The notes beneath the pieces were generated by a model. That model made no database searches, was not told the origin of the DNA, and worked only from the letters and a program-made list of their open reading frames with translations. From QQUK01 sp913009765 (GTDB lineage: Bacteria; Zixibacteria; MSB-5A5; GN15; FEB-12): a stretch of DNA of 16,323 nucleotides. Below, piece after piece: positions 7,104 through 13,894 of the stretch. The position numbers were made by a program, and so were the translations under genes. Each line of letters opens with the position of its first letter. The first letter of the stretch is position 1. The stretch lies in contig CALCCW010000147.1 of NCBI GenBank assembly GCA_937900185.1, positions 1 to 16,323 of the forward strand, in the 5' to 3' direction.

Positions 7104-7227
7104 AAGTCATGTTGCCCGCTTAGACGGGGTCAAAGGGGCAGATTTTAAAACACCACTTAACTGACTCTTAAAAGAGGGGAAATGACGATTATAAAAATAT
7201 TTTATCAACATGCATTATTTCCCCCCT

Positions 7228-7246
7228 CTCCGTGCTTGCCACGGAG
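7228..7246. repeat. Hairpin CTCCGTG/CACGGAG
   Basis: A perfect seven-base-pair stem with a five-base loop lies within the candidate RNA. There is no adjacent T-run, so it is not a terminator. Confidence 0.6.
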
Positions 7247-7312
7247 TCCAGTCCTTTCGGTTTGAAAAATGGGTTCGTTTCGCATATAAAACATCTTTTA
7301 ATAGCCGTTTTT

Positions 7313-7429
7313 TCATGATCTTTTTCGTTGTAAGCAAAACAGATGTATGCTATTACAGCGAAATGGCTTTGCCTTAAAAAATGGCTTAAAGCCATTTTTA
7401 TTAATATTTTTTGTAGTGTTTTTGTGCAT
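7313..7429 (-). CDS. Possible 38-residue basic peptide
   Basis: I do not recognise this peptide. The only support is a strong Shine-Dalgarno sequence, AAGGAG (7437-7442) followed seven bases later by ATG at 7429, and an open frame of 38 codons ending in TGA. The product is rich in Lys, Asn and Phe, repeats a KPF word, and ends in a basic stretch (QRKRS). Against it, the frame crosses the terminator-like hairpin at 7377-7399 and lies antisense to the candidate RNA, and no promoter is visible. It may be a chance frame or an antisense leader peptide. Confidence 0.2.
   Translation of the reverse strand: MHKNTTKNINKNGFKPFFKAKPFRCNSIHLFCLQRKRS
7377..7399 (+). terminator. Intrinsic-terminator-like hairpin (bidirectional)
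   Basis: AAAAATGGCTT (7377-7387), one central base, AAGCCATTTTT (7389-7399), followed on the plus strand by a T-rich stretch to about 7412. An A-run on the left and a T-run on the right make it usable in both directions. GC content of the stem is modest. Confidence 0.5.
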
Positions 7430-7482
7430 GTAAATTCTCCTTGTAACGAAAACTTATTCATAATAGAGAATGGTGTTGGAAA

Positions 7483-7502
7483 TTACTATGGAGTTGTAGT
7501 AA
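7483..7502. repeat. Inverted repeat TTACTA-N8-TAGTAA
   Basis: There are perfect six-base arms with an eight-base spacer in non-coding DNA. The arm and spacer lengths equal those of the repeat at the iorA promoter, but the sequence differs. Significance is unknown. Confidence 0.3.
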
Positions 7503-7521
7503 ATGTGAGGTTTAAGATTGT

Positions 7522-7550
7522 CAGACGAAGACGTCTGCCATGCACTGGCA
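7522..7550. repeat. Tandem pair of small hairpins
   Basis: CAGACG-AAGA-CGTCTG (7522-7537) is immediately followed, sharing two bases, by TGCCA-N5-TGGCA (7536-7550). Both stems are perfect. They are the first members of hairpin cluster 1. Confidence 0.6.
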
Positions 7551-7593
7551 TATAGGATGAAAAGAAAGTGGCAGATATGGGCGATTGCTAATT

Positions 7594-7616
7594 GTCAGGT
7601 CTCGGGAAGACCTGAC
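7594..7616. repeat. Nine-base-pair hairpin followed by CTAC
   Basis: GTCAGGTCT, loop CGGGA, AGACCTGAC, a perfect stem, followed directly by CTAC. It is part of hairpin cluster 1. There is no T-run, so it is not an intrinsic terminator. Confidence 0.7.
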
Positions 7617-7657
7617 CTACTGAGCTAATCTTAGACTTTACTCAGTTTGTATTTTTG

Positions 7658-7688
7658 TATGGCGGAAATATTTAGCATTTCCGCCATA
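7658..7688. repeat. Twelve-base-pair hairpin
   Basis: TATGGCGGAAAT, a seven-base loop, ATTTCCGCCATA, with all twelve pairs perfect. It lies about 100 bases downstream of the HNH gene stop (on its strand). It lacks a U-run in either direction. Confidence 0.75.
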
Positions 7689-7694
7689 AATGGC

Positions 7695-7713
7695 AGAACC
7701 ACTAAAGGGTTCT
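7695..7713. repeat. Six-base-pair hairpin AGAACC/GGTTCT
   Basis: AGAACC, seven-base loop, GGTTCT, followed by ACCCTAC. The word CAGAACC and the trailing CCTAC recur at the hairpin ending at 8647, which links the two hairpin clusters. Confidence 0.6.
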
Positions 7714-7785
7714 ACCCTACTCTTTCTTGGAGGTTTTGGAGATGTCTGCTGTTCACAAAAATTAAGTTTATTAGAATTGGATTAT

Positions 7786-8325
7786 CTATGTCGTAGCAGA
7801 AAATTGCTTGGAATCGATAAACAGATATGGTTTCCATAGTTCATCAACTGAATAATGACGCTGAATAAATGTTATAAATGTCGGACGAACCGGTTTTCGT
7901 AATAGTTGCATACCGGCTTTTTCAGGCATCATATTTCCTTTTTTATTGTTGCACTTGGCACAGGAACAAACCAAATTTTCCCAACAGTCTTTTCCACCAA
8001 CTGTTTTCGGAATAATATGATCAACAGTCATAGACCCTTTGGAAGTACCGCAGTATTGACAGGTTTTATGGTCGCGGATTAAAATATTTTTACGAGTCAA
8101 CATAATTCGTTTGAATGGAACATGTTTGTACTGCCATAACCTGATTACCGCAGGAAGTGCGTAATTTTTTCTGACCGTACGAATAGGCGTTCCCTCTTTG
8201 TTAGCAATTATTTCAACCTTACCTTGAAATGAAAGCACTATTGCACGACGAGCCGAACAGACGGTTAAAGGTTCGTAGTTTTGGTTCAGCATTAAAACCG
8301 AACGATTTATTATTGAGCCGTTCAT
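7786..8325 (-). CDS. HNH endonuclease family protein
   Basis: This 179-residue protein belongs to a widespread HNH nuclease family that begins with VLxLNQNYEPLxVCSARRAIVL (here residues 10-31). The zinc-binding and catalytic part has CQYC (89-92), VDHIIPKTVGG (101-111), WENLVCSCAKCNNKKGN (115-131). Cys89, Cys92, Cys122 and Cys125 would bind structural zinc; His103, Asn117 and Asn126 form the HNN-type nuclease core. Members of this family are often single chromosomal genes of unknown physiological role, and some phage and restriction nucleases share the fold. The ATG at 8325 is chosen because GGAG lies eight bases upstream; an upstream TTG at 8400 would add 25 residues not seen in the family. 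It stands alone, flanked on both sides by hairpin clusters. Confidence 0.9.
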   Translation of the reverse strand: MNGSIINRSVLMLNQNYEPLTVCSARRAIVLSFQGKVEIIANKEGTPIRTVRKNYALPAVIRLWQYKHVPFKRIMLTRKNILIRDHKTCQYCGTSKGSMTVDHIIPKTVGGKDCWENLVCSCAKCNNKKGNMMPEKAGMQLLRKPVRPTFITFIQRHYSVDELWKPYLFIDSKQFSATT

Positions 8326-8420
8326 ACACGATACTCCATATAAAAAAGTATGCCGGTTGACAAAAGATGCAGGGCTAAGATGTTTCCGGCAATAAAGCAA
8401 GTAAAGCTTTGAAAGTCGAT

Positions 8421-8437
8421 AGGACTTTAAAAGTCCT
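8421..8437. repeat. Palindrome AGGACTTT-A-AAAGTCCT
   Basis: Eight-base arms with a single central base; as RNA the loop would open by one or two pairs. It has no long T-run. It is the left-most unit of hairpin cluster 2. Confidence 0.6.
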
Positions 8438-8546
8438 GAGATATAAAATGGAACAATTATTGATATTTGTCAATAAGAAAGATGAGGAGTGCTTTCTGAT
8501 TGTCTCAATAAGAGGTTTGTCAACAGTTCCAAAGCTGATATATAGA

Positions 8547-8579
8547 AGCAGGTCGAAACCACAGGGGTTTCGACCTGCT
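8547..8579. repeat. Fourteen-base-pair hairpin
   Basis: AGCAGGTCGAAACC, five-base loop, GGTTTCGACCTGCT, with every pair perfect. It is the longest hairpin in the window and shares the AGGTC/GACCT words with the hairpin at 7594-7616. Confidence 0.78.
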
Positions 8580-8595
8580 ATTTGTCCGACCTAAC

Positions 8596-8614
8596 GACAG
8601 GGAAATACCCTGTC
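8596..8614. repeat. Seven-base-pair hairpin GACAGGG/CCCTGTC
   Basis: Perfect stem around the loop AAATA, 16 bases after the preceding hairpin. It is part of hairpin cluster 2. Confidence 0.65.
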
Positions 8615-8627
8615 ATTACAAATATTA

Positions 8628-8647
8628 GGTTCAGGCATGCCAGAACC
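8628..8647. repeat. Hairpin GGTTC-A-GGCATGCC-A-GAACC
   Basis: A 20-base inverted repeat with one A-A mismatch and a self-complementary centre, followed by CTAC. It lies just downstream of the pdxJ-like stop on the minus strand, but without a U-run to mark it as a terminator. Confidence 0.6.
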
Positions 8648-8664
8648 CTACAATTCTTATAAGC

Positions 8665-9380
8665 TTATTTTTTCAACAGCCCCAGCATATCATCAACTGC
8701 TTGCTTCAAACCCAACAACAGAGCTTTTGAAACTATCGCATCGCCAATTATAAACGATTGAAACAACTGCAATTCAACTAATGGTTTGATATTTTTATAA
8801 TGCAGCCCTCTCACACCATACAGCGAAAGACTATGCCTTACCGCCGACTGAGCAGCTTTGTCAATTTTATCAAGTTCTGACTGAGCATCTTCAATTGTTC
8901 GTGCTTCAGAATAACCTGCACAATTCAGAACAACAACCGATGCGTTCGCTTTTGCAGCACCTTTAATTTCGTCAGGTTCCGGTTCCACAAAATAACCGAC
9001 TTCAATACCTACCGCATTTAATTTGTTCGTAATAGTTCGATAATCAACCGGAGCAGAGTTAAAATCAATCGGCGACAACAGAGAATCCGAATCGGCATGA
9101 TCAGCGGAAAAAATAACAGTATGAGGTTTGATTTCTATGATTTTTTCAATTGCTTCTTCTGATGGCGGTGTTTAATAATTAGTTTTGATTTTACTATACC
9201 TTTTAATAAATATAAATCACGCTCTCGAATATATTTTCTATCACGACGAAACTGCACCAATACCGCATCAACACCATATAATTCACCAAGCATTGCAAGT
9301 TGTGAAGGGTCCGGTTCATTTTGTCTTGATGCTGATCGAAGCACCGCTGCCATATCTACATTAAAAGTCAATAACGACAT
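8665..9380 (-). pseudogene. PdxJ-like gene, frameshifted and lacking active-site residues
   Basis: Two adjacent frames together make one PdxJ-like (pyridoxine 5'-phosphate synthase fold) protein of about 238 residues, the normal length. The N-terminal frame starts at ATG 9380, with AAGGA eight bases upstream, and runs to a stop at 9135. The C-terminal frame ends at 8665. They join near 9171-9173, where one missing base in an A-run (minus strand) would restore KLII...TPPSEEAIEKIIEIKPH. Family landmarks are recognisable but altered. NIDH reads NVDM, VHLRED reads VQFRRD (catalytic His45 to Gln), NLEMA reads LIIKT (Glu72 to Lys), and HTGxYA reads NCAGYS. NAGHGL reads YGVRGL (His193 to Arg) and IGHAI reads IGDAI. 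It cannot be a normal PdxJ. It is last in the operon, 48 bases after rsmA. It may be a decayed gene, or a repurposed paralogue with a sequencing error. Confidence 0.82.
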
Positions 9381-9428
9381 AAAATATTCCTTTATATTAT
9401 TTCACAAAAGATGTGAGACAAATTTGTA

Positions 9429-10232
9429 TTAGTTCTTATACGGTAGGATATTACGAAGGACGAACAAATTAGTCAATTTTAAAAAGTTTTCTAATGAGAT
9501 TTGTTCGGCACGAACTTTATCAGATAATCCGCATTCTTCTAAAAGTGATATATTTTCATCAGATTTAGGTATCAATGATAAAGTAAGATTATTAAGAAGC
9601 GTTTTGCGACGCTGTGAAAACGCCGCTCTAACAACCTGCTCAAAAATATCAGGATATTTGACATTAATGTTTTGTCTTGGGATTAATTTTACAAGTGATG
9701 ACTCCACTTTTGGTGGAGGAGAGAAATGTTTTGGTGCTATATGAAAAAGCAGTTCTACATCAAAATAAAGCTGTGTAAAAATCGCCAGAGGTGACCAATC
9801 TTTGCTGGCGGGTTGTGCTGAAAGCCGTAGGGCAACTTCTTTTTGTGTCATAAAATAACCTGCTTGAACATCTTTATGACGTTTGCACACCCATTCTACC
9901 ACAGGAGTTGTAATATTATATGGAAGATTACCAACCAGAATATAATTTTTAAAATCAGGTTCGTATTTCAAAAAATCTTGATTAATTATTTCCACATTTG
10001 GAAATTTTGATAAGAGTTTCGTAAGATACCCTATCAAGTCATTATCAAACTCAATCGCCGTGATAGTTGCTTGTGATTCAGCAAGAGGCAAAGTAATTGC
10101 TCCACGACCGGCACCTATTTCAATAATACGATCTTGCTCCTGTGGGTGAACAGCATCTATAATTTTTTGAATAATATCTTGAGATTTTAAAAAATTCTGT
10201 CCTAATCTTTTTTTGGCATGGTAGCCGGACAT
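9429..10232 (-). CDS. rsmA: 16S rRNA (adenine1518/1519-N6)-dimethyltransferase
   Basis: RsmA (KsgA) dimethylates two adjacent adenosines at the 3' end of 16S rRNA late in 30S assembly, using S-adenosylmethionine. The 267-residue product has AKKRLGQNFL at residues 6-15 and SAM motif I IEIGAGRGAIT at 37-46. The acidic residue Glu61 (AIEFD), NQDFL with Asp86, and the catalytic motif IV NLPYNIT at 102-108 follow; FSQRRKTLLNNL lies in the C-terminal domain. The ATG at 10232 has GGAG eight bases upstream inside the end of tatD, and the genes are three bases apart. metG-tatD-rsmA is a conserved order in many bacteria. Nothing is unusual. Confidence 0.97.
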   Translation of the reverse strand: MSGYHAKKRLGQNFLKSQDIIQKIIDAVHPQEQDRIIEIGAGRGAITLPLAESQATITAIEFDNDLIGYLTKLLSKFPNVEIINQDFLKYEPDFKNYILVGNLPYNITTPVVEWVCKRHKDVQAGYFMTQKEVALRLSAQPASKDWSPLAIFTQLYFDVELLFHIAPKHFSPPPKVESSLVKLIPRQNINVKYPDIFEQVVRAAFSQRRKTLLNNLTLSLIPKSDENISLLEECGLSDKVRAEQISLENFLKLTNLFVLRNILPYKN

Positions 10233-10235
10233 AAT

Positions 10236-11012
10236 TTAATCTCCGAATGTTTCTACAAGTTTGAAAAGTTTCTGCACCGTTCGGTCAACAGTTTTTTCAA
10301 CTTCGGTCACATCAATCTGTTTGAGTTCAGCAAGATGCCGGTAAACATATTTCACAAGAGCCGGACGATTTGTTTTTCCTCTATACGGCACAGGTGTTAA
10401 AAATGGAGCATCGGTTTCTAAAATAATTTTTTCAAGAGGGACTTCACGGGCAACATCTGCCATCGTTGCTTTTTTATATGTAATAATACCGCCTACTGAA
10501 ATAACAAACCCTAAATCAAAAACTTTTTGTGCCTCTTCAACTGTTCCGGGAAAACAATGAAATACACCGCCCGGTATATCAAAGGCGTAGTCTTTGACAA
10601 TAGCATATGTATCATCAAACGCCTCGCGAGTATGAATCACAATAGGAAGCTTCACCTCCGCTGCCATTTCAAGCTGCTGTTTGAAAACTTTCCTCTGAAC
10701 ATCTCGAGGTGAATGGTCACGATAATAATCAAGCCCAATTTCACCAATAGCGACGACTTTTTTTTCTGTTGCTAACTCTTTTATCTCTGTAAGAACTTTG
10801 TCGTTTGAATGTTTGGCATCGCTGGGATGAATTCCTACTACTGCAAAAACTGAATCAAACTGTTCGGAATACTCAACTGACTGTGCTGATGATTTTAAAT
10901 CTGTTCCGATATTAATAATAGTATGTACACCGTTATCAACAGCATTTGTAACAATATCAGCAACAGAACCTGACTTTTCAATATAATTCAGATGGCAATG
11001 CGAGTCTATCAT
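10236..11012 (-). CDS. tatD: TatD family metal-dependent hydrolase (DNase)
   Basis: This is a TIM-barrel hydrolase of the TatD/YcfH/YabD family; characterised members are 3'-5' exonucleases on DNA or act in tRNA/rRNA turnover. The 258-residue product shows the metal ligands in order: DSHCH (His5, His7), GIHPS (His62), GEIGLDYY (Glu91), IHTRE (His127), HCF (His152) and ETDAP (Asp201). The ATG shares one base with the metG stop (TGATG), so translation is coupled. The following rsmA starts three bases after its stop. Because it sits between metG and rsmA, the orthologue is more like Bacillus YabD than E. coli TatD, and the physiological substrate is uncertain. Confidence 0.95.
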   Translation of the reverse strand: MIDSHCHLNYIEKSGSVADIVTNAVDNGVHTIINIGTDLKSSAQSVEYSEQFDSVFAVVGIHPSDAKHSNDKVLTEIKELATEKKVVAIGEIGLDYYRDHSPRDVQRKVFKQQLEMAAEVKLPIVIHTREAFDDTYAIVKDYAFDIPGGVFHCFPGTVEEAQKVFDLGFVISVGGIITYKKATMADVAREVPLEKIILETDAPFLTPVPYRGKTNRPALVKYVYRHLAELKQIDVTEVEKTVDRTVQKLFKLVETFGD

Positions 11013-12928
11013 CAGCTGACTTTGGCACCTGCCGGAAGTTCATCCGATGGAGTGAGAAGAGTCAGTTTTTTACCTTTTTTAGCAGCTAAAAGCATCCCAT
11101 TAGATTCAATACCACGAATGACAGCGGGTTTTAAATTGGCAACCAAAATAACTTTCATCCCTTTAATTTTTTCAGGAGGATAATACTCGGCAACTCCCGC
11201 AACAACCTGACGGGTTTCAGAACCAACATTTACTTGCAGCTTTAACAAACGGTCGGCACCTTCAACTTTTTCAGCCTCTAACACCTCGGCAACAACTAAT
11301 TTTACTTTGGCAAAATCTGAAATGTCTATTAAGTTATCGTCATTTTGTTTTGCAGATTCTTTTTTCTTTTTCTCTATCGCTTTTGTATCTATGCGTGGGA
11401 AAATAGAATCTTCAATTTGCACAGAAGCACCCGGTTTCAAATCAAAAAACGTGTTAGCACTCTCAAGAGTTATGGTAGAATCATCTAAAGAAAAAACATT
11501 TCTCACTTCACGCATCTTGTTTGGCATGATTGGAAAAAGCACAATAGAAACTATTCGGATAACTTCAGCACAGGCATACAAAACTCCGCCTGCTTCTTCA
11601 AGCTTTCCATCTTTGACAAGTTTCCAAGGTGCTTTATCATTAAAATATTTATTAGTAAAACGAACGAGATCAATCGCTTCATCGATAGCTTTTGAAAGTC
11701 TAAAGTGTTTAATATGAGCATAGGCAGCATTTGGCACAGGTTCTGTTTTTTCCATCAGTTCAATAATCTCTTTAGCATTTCTATTTGGACTGGGAATCTT
11801 CCCATCAAAATTAACAATAATCATTTTAGCAACTCGTGAGACTAAATTACCAAGGTCATTTGCTAAATCGGAATTATATTTTATAGCAAAACGTTTTGCC
11901 TGCACATCACCGTCGACACCAAAAGGAAATTGTGTTAAAAGCAAATATCTGGCACCATCAACACCAAATTGTTCAACAATCTTATTGGGATCAATTGTGT
12001 TTCCAAGAGTTTTTGACATTTTCTCACCGTCTACTGTAAAAAAGCCATGCAAATACAAAGTATCAGGAAGTTTTTCACCCGCTGCTAAAAGCATAGCCGG
12101 CCATAAGAGACAATGAAATTTTAAAATATCTTTTGCCATAAGATGTACAACTTCAGCATCTGTCCACCACTTTTTAAATGTCTCTACATCGTCTCCATAG
12201 CCAATAGCCGAGATATAATTTGATAGAGCATCAACCCAAACATAGGCAACCTGATTTTTGTCAAATGGGATAGGAACCCCCCACTTTACTCTTTCGCGCG
12301 AGAGAGAAAAGTCTGGAATATCTTGGTTAATAAGTCCCAACACTTCACGTTTACGTTCTTCAGGTAAAATCTGCAATTCATCCGATTCAATCAGCTCTTT
12401 TATCTTTGGCAAGAATGCTGATAGCCTAATAAAATAATTTCTTTCTTTGAGAGCTTCCGGTTTTACTTTATGGTCAGGACAAAGCCCATCGACTAAATCT
12501 TTTTCTGTTATAAATTTTTCACAACCAGTACAATAGAGACCCTCGTAATCATCTGAATAAACGACATCTTGCCCGTCATCTGTTTTAGCATTACGCATTA
12601 CATCCAATATTTTCCAGACTGCTTTTTTATGTCGTTCCGATGTTGTCCTAATAAAATAATCATTTTGGATATTTAATTTTTTTAATATATTTTTAAAAGA
12701 AACAACAATATTATCACAGAACTCAATTTCTGAAAGCCCCGCTTTGGCAGCGGCTTCGGCAACTTTGTTTCCATGTTCATCAGTACCTGTTAAAAAGAAA
12801 ACATCACGACCTGCCAGTTTATGAAACCGAGCTATCATATCCACAGCAATTGAAGTATATGCATGACCTATATGAGGTACATCATTTATATAATAAATTG
12901 GGGTCGTTATATAAAGTGGTTTTACCAA
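11012..12928 (-). CDS. metG: Methionyl-tRNA synthetase
   Basis: This class I synthetase charges elongator and initiator tRNA-Met. The 638-residue product begins with the conserved KPLYITTPIYY. HIGH is at residues 19-22 and GTDEHG near 48-53. A one-knuckle zinc motif has Cys133, Cys136, Cys150 and His153, as in the Thermus-type enzyme. WVDALSNYIS and GEKMSKT (301-307, a KMSKS variant) follow. A C-terminal tRNA-binding (OB-fold) domain runs from about 538 to the end and mediates dimerisation. The start is TTG at 12928, six bases after GGAG; there is no ATG nearby and the family's N-terminus begins there. It lies 24 bases after ricT and its stop overlaps tatD by one base. Confidence 0.97.
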   Translation of the reverse strand: MVKPLYITTPIYYINDVPHIGHAYTSIAVDMIARFHKLAGRDVFFLTGTDEHGNKVAEAAAKAGLSEIEFCDNIVVSFKNILKKLNIQNDYFIRTTSERHKKAVWKILDVMRNAKTDDGQDVVYSDDYEGLYCTGCEKFITEKDLVDGLCPDHKVKPEALKERNYFIRLSAFLPKIKELIESDELQILPEERKREVLGLINQDIPDFSLSRERVKWGVPIPFDKNQVAYVWVDALSNYISAIGYGDDVETFKKWWTDAEVVHLMAKDILKFHCLLWPAMLLAAGEKLPDTLYLHGFFTVDGEKMSKTLGNTIDPNKIVEQFGVDGARYLLLTQFPFGVDGDVQAKRFAIKYNSDLANDLGNLVSRVAKMIIVNFDGKIPSPNRNAKEIIELMEKTEPVPNAAYAHIKHFRLSKAIDEAIDLVRFTNKYFNDKAPWKLVKDGKLEEAGGVLYACAEVIRIVSIVLFPIMPNKMREVRNVFSLDDSTITLESANTFFDLKPGASVQIEDSIFPRIDTKAIEKKKKESAKQNDDNLIDISDFAKVKLVVAEVLEAEKVEGADRLLKLQVNVGSETRQVVAGVAEYYPPEKIKGMKVILVANLKPAVIRGIESNGMLLAAKKGKKLTLLTPSDELPAGAKVS

Positions 12929-12952
12929 AATTATCTCCAGTTCATGATGATT

Positions 12953-13858
12953 TTAATTATTGGAATCATCAAGTTTTTTTATGTCGTCAGTACTGATTTC
13001 ACCTTCATCAATTTCATCTAAACGTGATTTTTCAATTGAGGAATTGTCTCTGTCTGCATTATCAATATTTACAATATCTTCTGATGAAGAACGAATAAAA
13101 ACACCTTCACTGTTACGAATAATGGCTTCTTCGTTAAAAATATCAATACGTGTAATAACACCATCACCGTTTTTCGTCTTTACTTTTGTTCCCGGCTGCG
13201 GAAACTTACCTTTGACAGAGTAATACGTTTCGGTTTCATATCTCAAACAGCAGAGCAGTCGCCCGCAATTTCCTGAAATTTTAGATGGGTTCAATGGTAA
13301 GTCTTGATCACGGGCATGTTGCGTAGAAATTGGTTTAAAAACATTTATAAAAGTATTACAGCATTGTTGTAAACCGCAAATACCAATACCGCCAATACGA
13401 CGTGCTTCATCTCGAACTCCAATCTGCCTTAGTTCAATACGGGTTTTGTATCGAGATGCAAGTTCTTTTACCAATTCTCTAAAATCAACTCGATGATCGG
13501 CAGTAAAAAACACTGTCATTTTATTACCGTCAAATTGCCATTCTATATCGACAATTTTCATTTTTAAATTGTATTTTTTGATCATCTCTAAAATTTCAGT
13601 TTTATTCTCAATCTCTTTTTTCTGCAGAGAATCAAACTTTTCAAGATCAGAATTAGATGCGGGTCTTAATATTGAGCGAGGCTTTTGAGTCTCCGTAAAA
13701 TTCAACTCAACATTAACTTTTTTTGAAATAGTGCCTATATCTTCACCCCGTTCTGCTTGAAGGATGACAAGTTCAGAAAGATTTAAAGAATGGTAATATG
13801 TATTGTAGAAGTACTCTTTACGTGAGCCTTTAAATTCTACTAAATAAATTTCAGCCAA
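12953..13858 (-). CDS. ricT: PSP1-domain regulatory iron-sulfur protein RicT
   Basis: RicT (YaaT) is a cytosolic PSP1-domain protein. In Bacillus subtilis it forms the RicAFT complex, carries Fe-S clusters and influences RNase Y-dependent RNA processing and development. The 301-residue product has the central signature VDFRELVKELASRYKTRIELRQIGVRDEA (from about residue 124). Conserved cysteines are at 161, 166, 167, 198, 203 and 204 (GICGLQQCC and GNCGRLLCC). The last 45 residues form an acidic Asp/Ser/Glu-rich tail not needed for the fold. The start is TTG at 13858, six bases after AAGGAG; no in-frame ATG fits. It lies 36 bases after holB and 24 before metG, the order seen in many bacteria. 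Function in a non-Firmicute is inferred. Confidence 0.93.
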   Translation of the reverse strand: MAEIYLVEFKGSRKEYFYNTYYHSLNLSELVILQAERGEDIGTISKKVNVELNFTETQKPRSILRPASNSDLEKFDSLQKKEIENKTEILEMIKKYNLKMKIVDIEWQFDGNKMTVFFTADHRVDFRELVKELASRYKTRIELRQIGVRDEARRIGGIGICGLQQCCNTFINVFKPISTQHARDQDLPLNPSKISGNCGRLLCCLRYETETYYSVKGKFPQPGTKVKTKNGDGVITRIDIFNEEAIIRNSEGVFIRSSSEDIVNIDNADRDNSSIEKSRLDEIDEGEISTDDIKKLDDSNN

Positions 13859-13894
13859 TTATAACTCCTTAATAAAACTGAGTTTCTCTTAATT

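Larger units (their letters stand above)
7110..7400 (+). ncRNA. Candidate small RNA of unknown family
   Basis: The boundaries are inferred from the promoter at 7075-7103 and the terminator-like hairpin at 7377-7399. The roughly 290-base product could fold into several elements. A TGCCC/GGGCA pairing joins 7113-7117 to 7136-7140. A long-range helix joins the AGAGGGGAAAT region near 7175 to ATTTCC...CTCT near 7217-7229, enclosing an AT-rich inner hairpin. A seven-base-pair stem, CTCCGTG/CACGGAG, lies at 7228-7246. I checked by eye for tmRNA, RNase P RNA and SRP RNA landmarks and saw none; a 6S-like role is unproven. The plus strand here has no convincing protein gene. Confidence 0.3.
6955..7785. 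other. 831-base gene-poor spacer
   Basis: Between trpS and the HNH gene there is no convincing protein gene on either strand. The spacer holds the trpS promoter, a forward promoter, a candidate RNA with a terminator-like hairpin, and hairpin cluster 1. The base composition shifts from AT-rich in the left part to mixed in the hairpin part. Confidence 0.75.
8326..8664. other. 339-base spacer with hairpin cluster 2
   Basis: No gene is supported on either strand. The sequence contains four perfect or near-perfect hairpins at 8421-8437, 8547-8579, 8596-8614 and 8628-8647, and the Shine-Dalgarno sequence of the HNH gene at its left end. I see no clear promoter for the HNH gene. Confidence 0.7.

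Noticed and set aside
7189..7461. Minus-strand frame of 90 codons in the spacer
   Set aside because: It has no recognisable family or convincing ribosome binding site, and its composition is that of translated non-coding DNA; it overlaps the candidate RNA, the terminator-like hairpin and a frame with a better start signal.
7343..7555. Plus-strand frame of 70 codons
   Set aside because: It runs through the terminator-like hairpin and two hairpins of cluster 1, with no family features.
7594..7688. Cluster 1 hairpins as terminators of the HNH gene
   Set aside because: Neither strand shows a T-run directly after the stems.
8409..8594. Plus-strand frame of 61 codons upstream of the HNH gene
   Set aside because: It is made largely of hairpin cluster 2 sequence, with no good start signal and no family resemblance.
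9135..9180. Programmed -1 frameshift in the pdxJ-like gene
   Set aside because: The codons at the junction (ATT ATT AAA) do not form a slippery heptamer, and slipping would bring a stop codon into the new frame.
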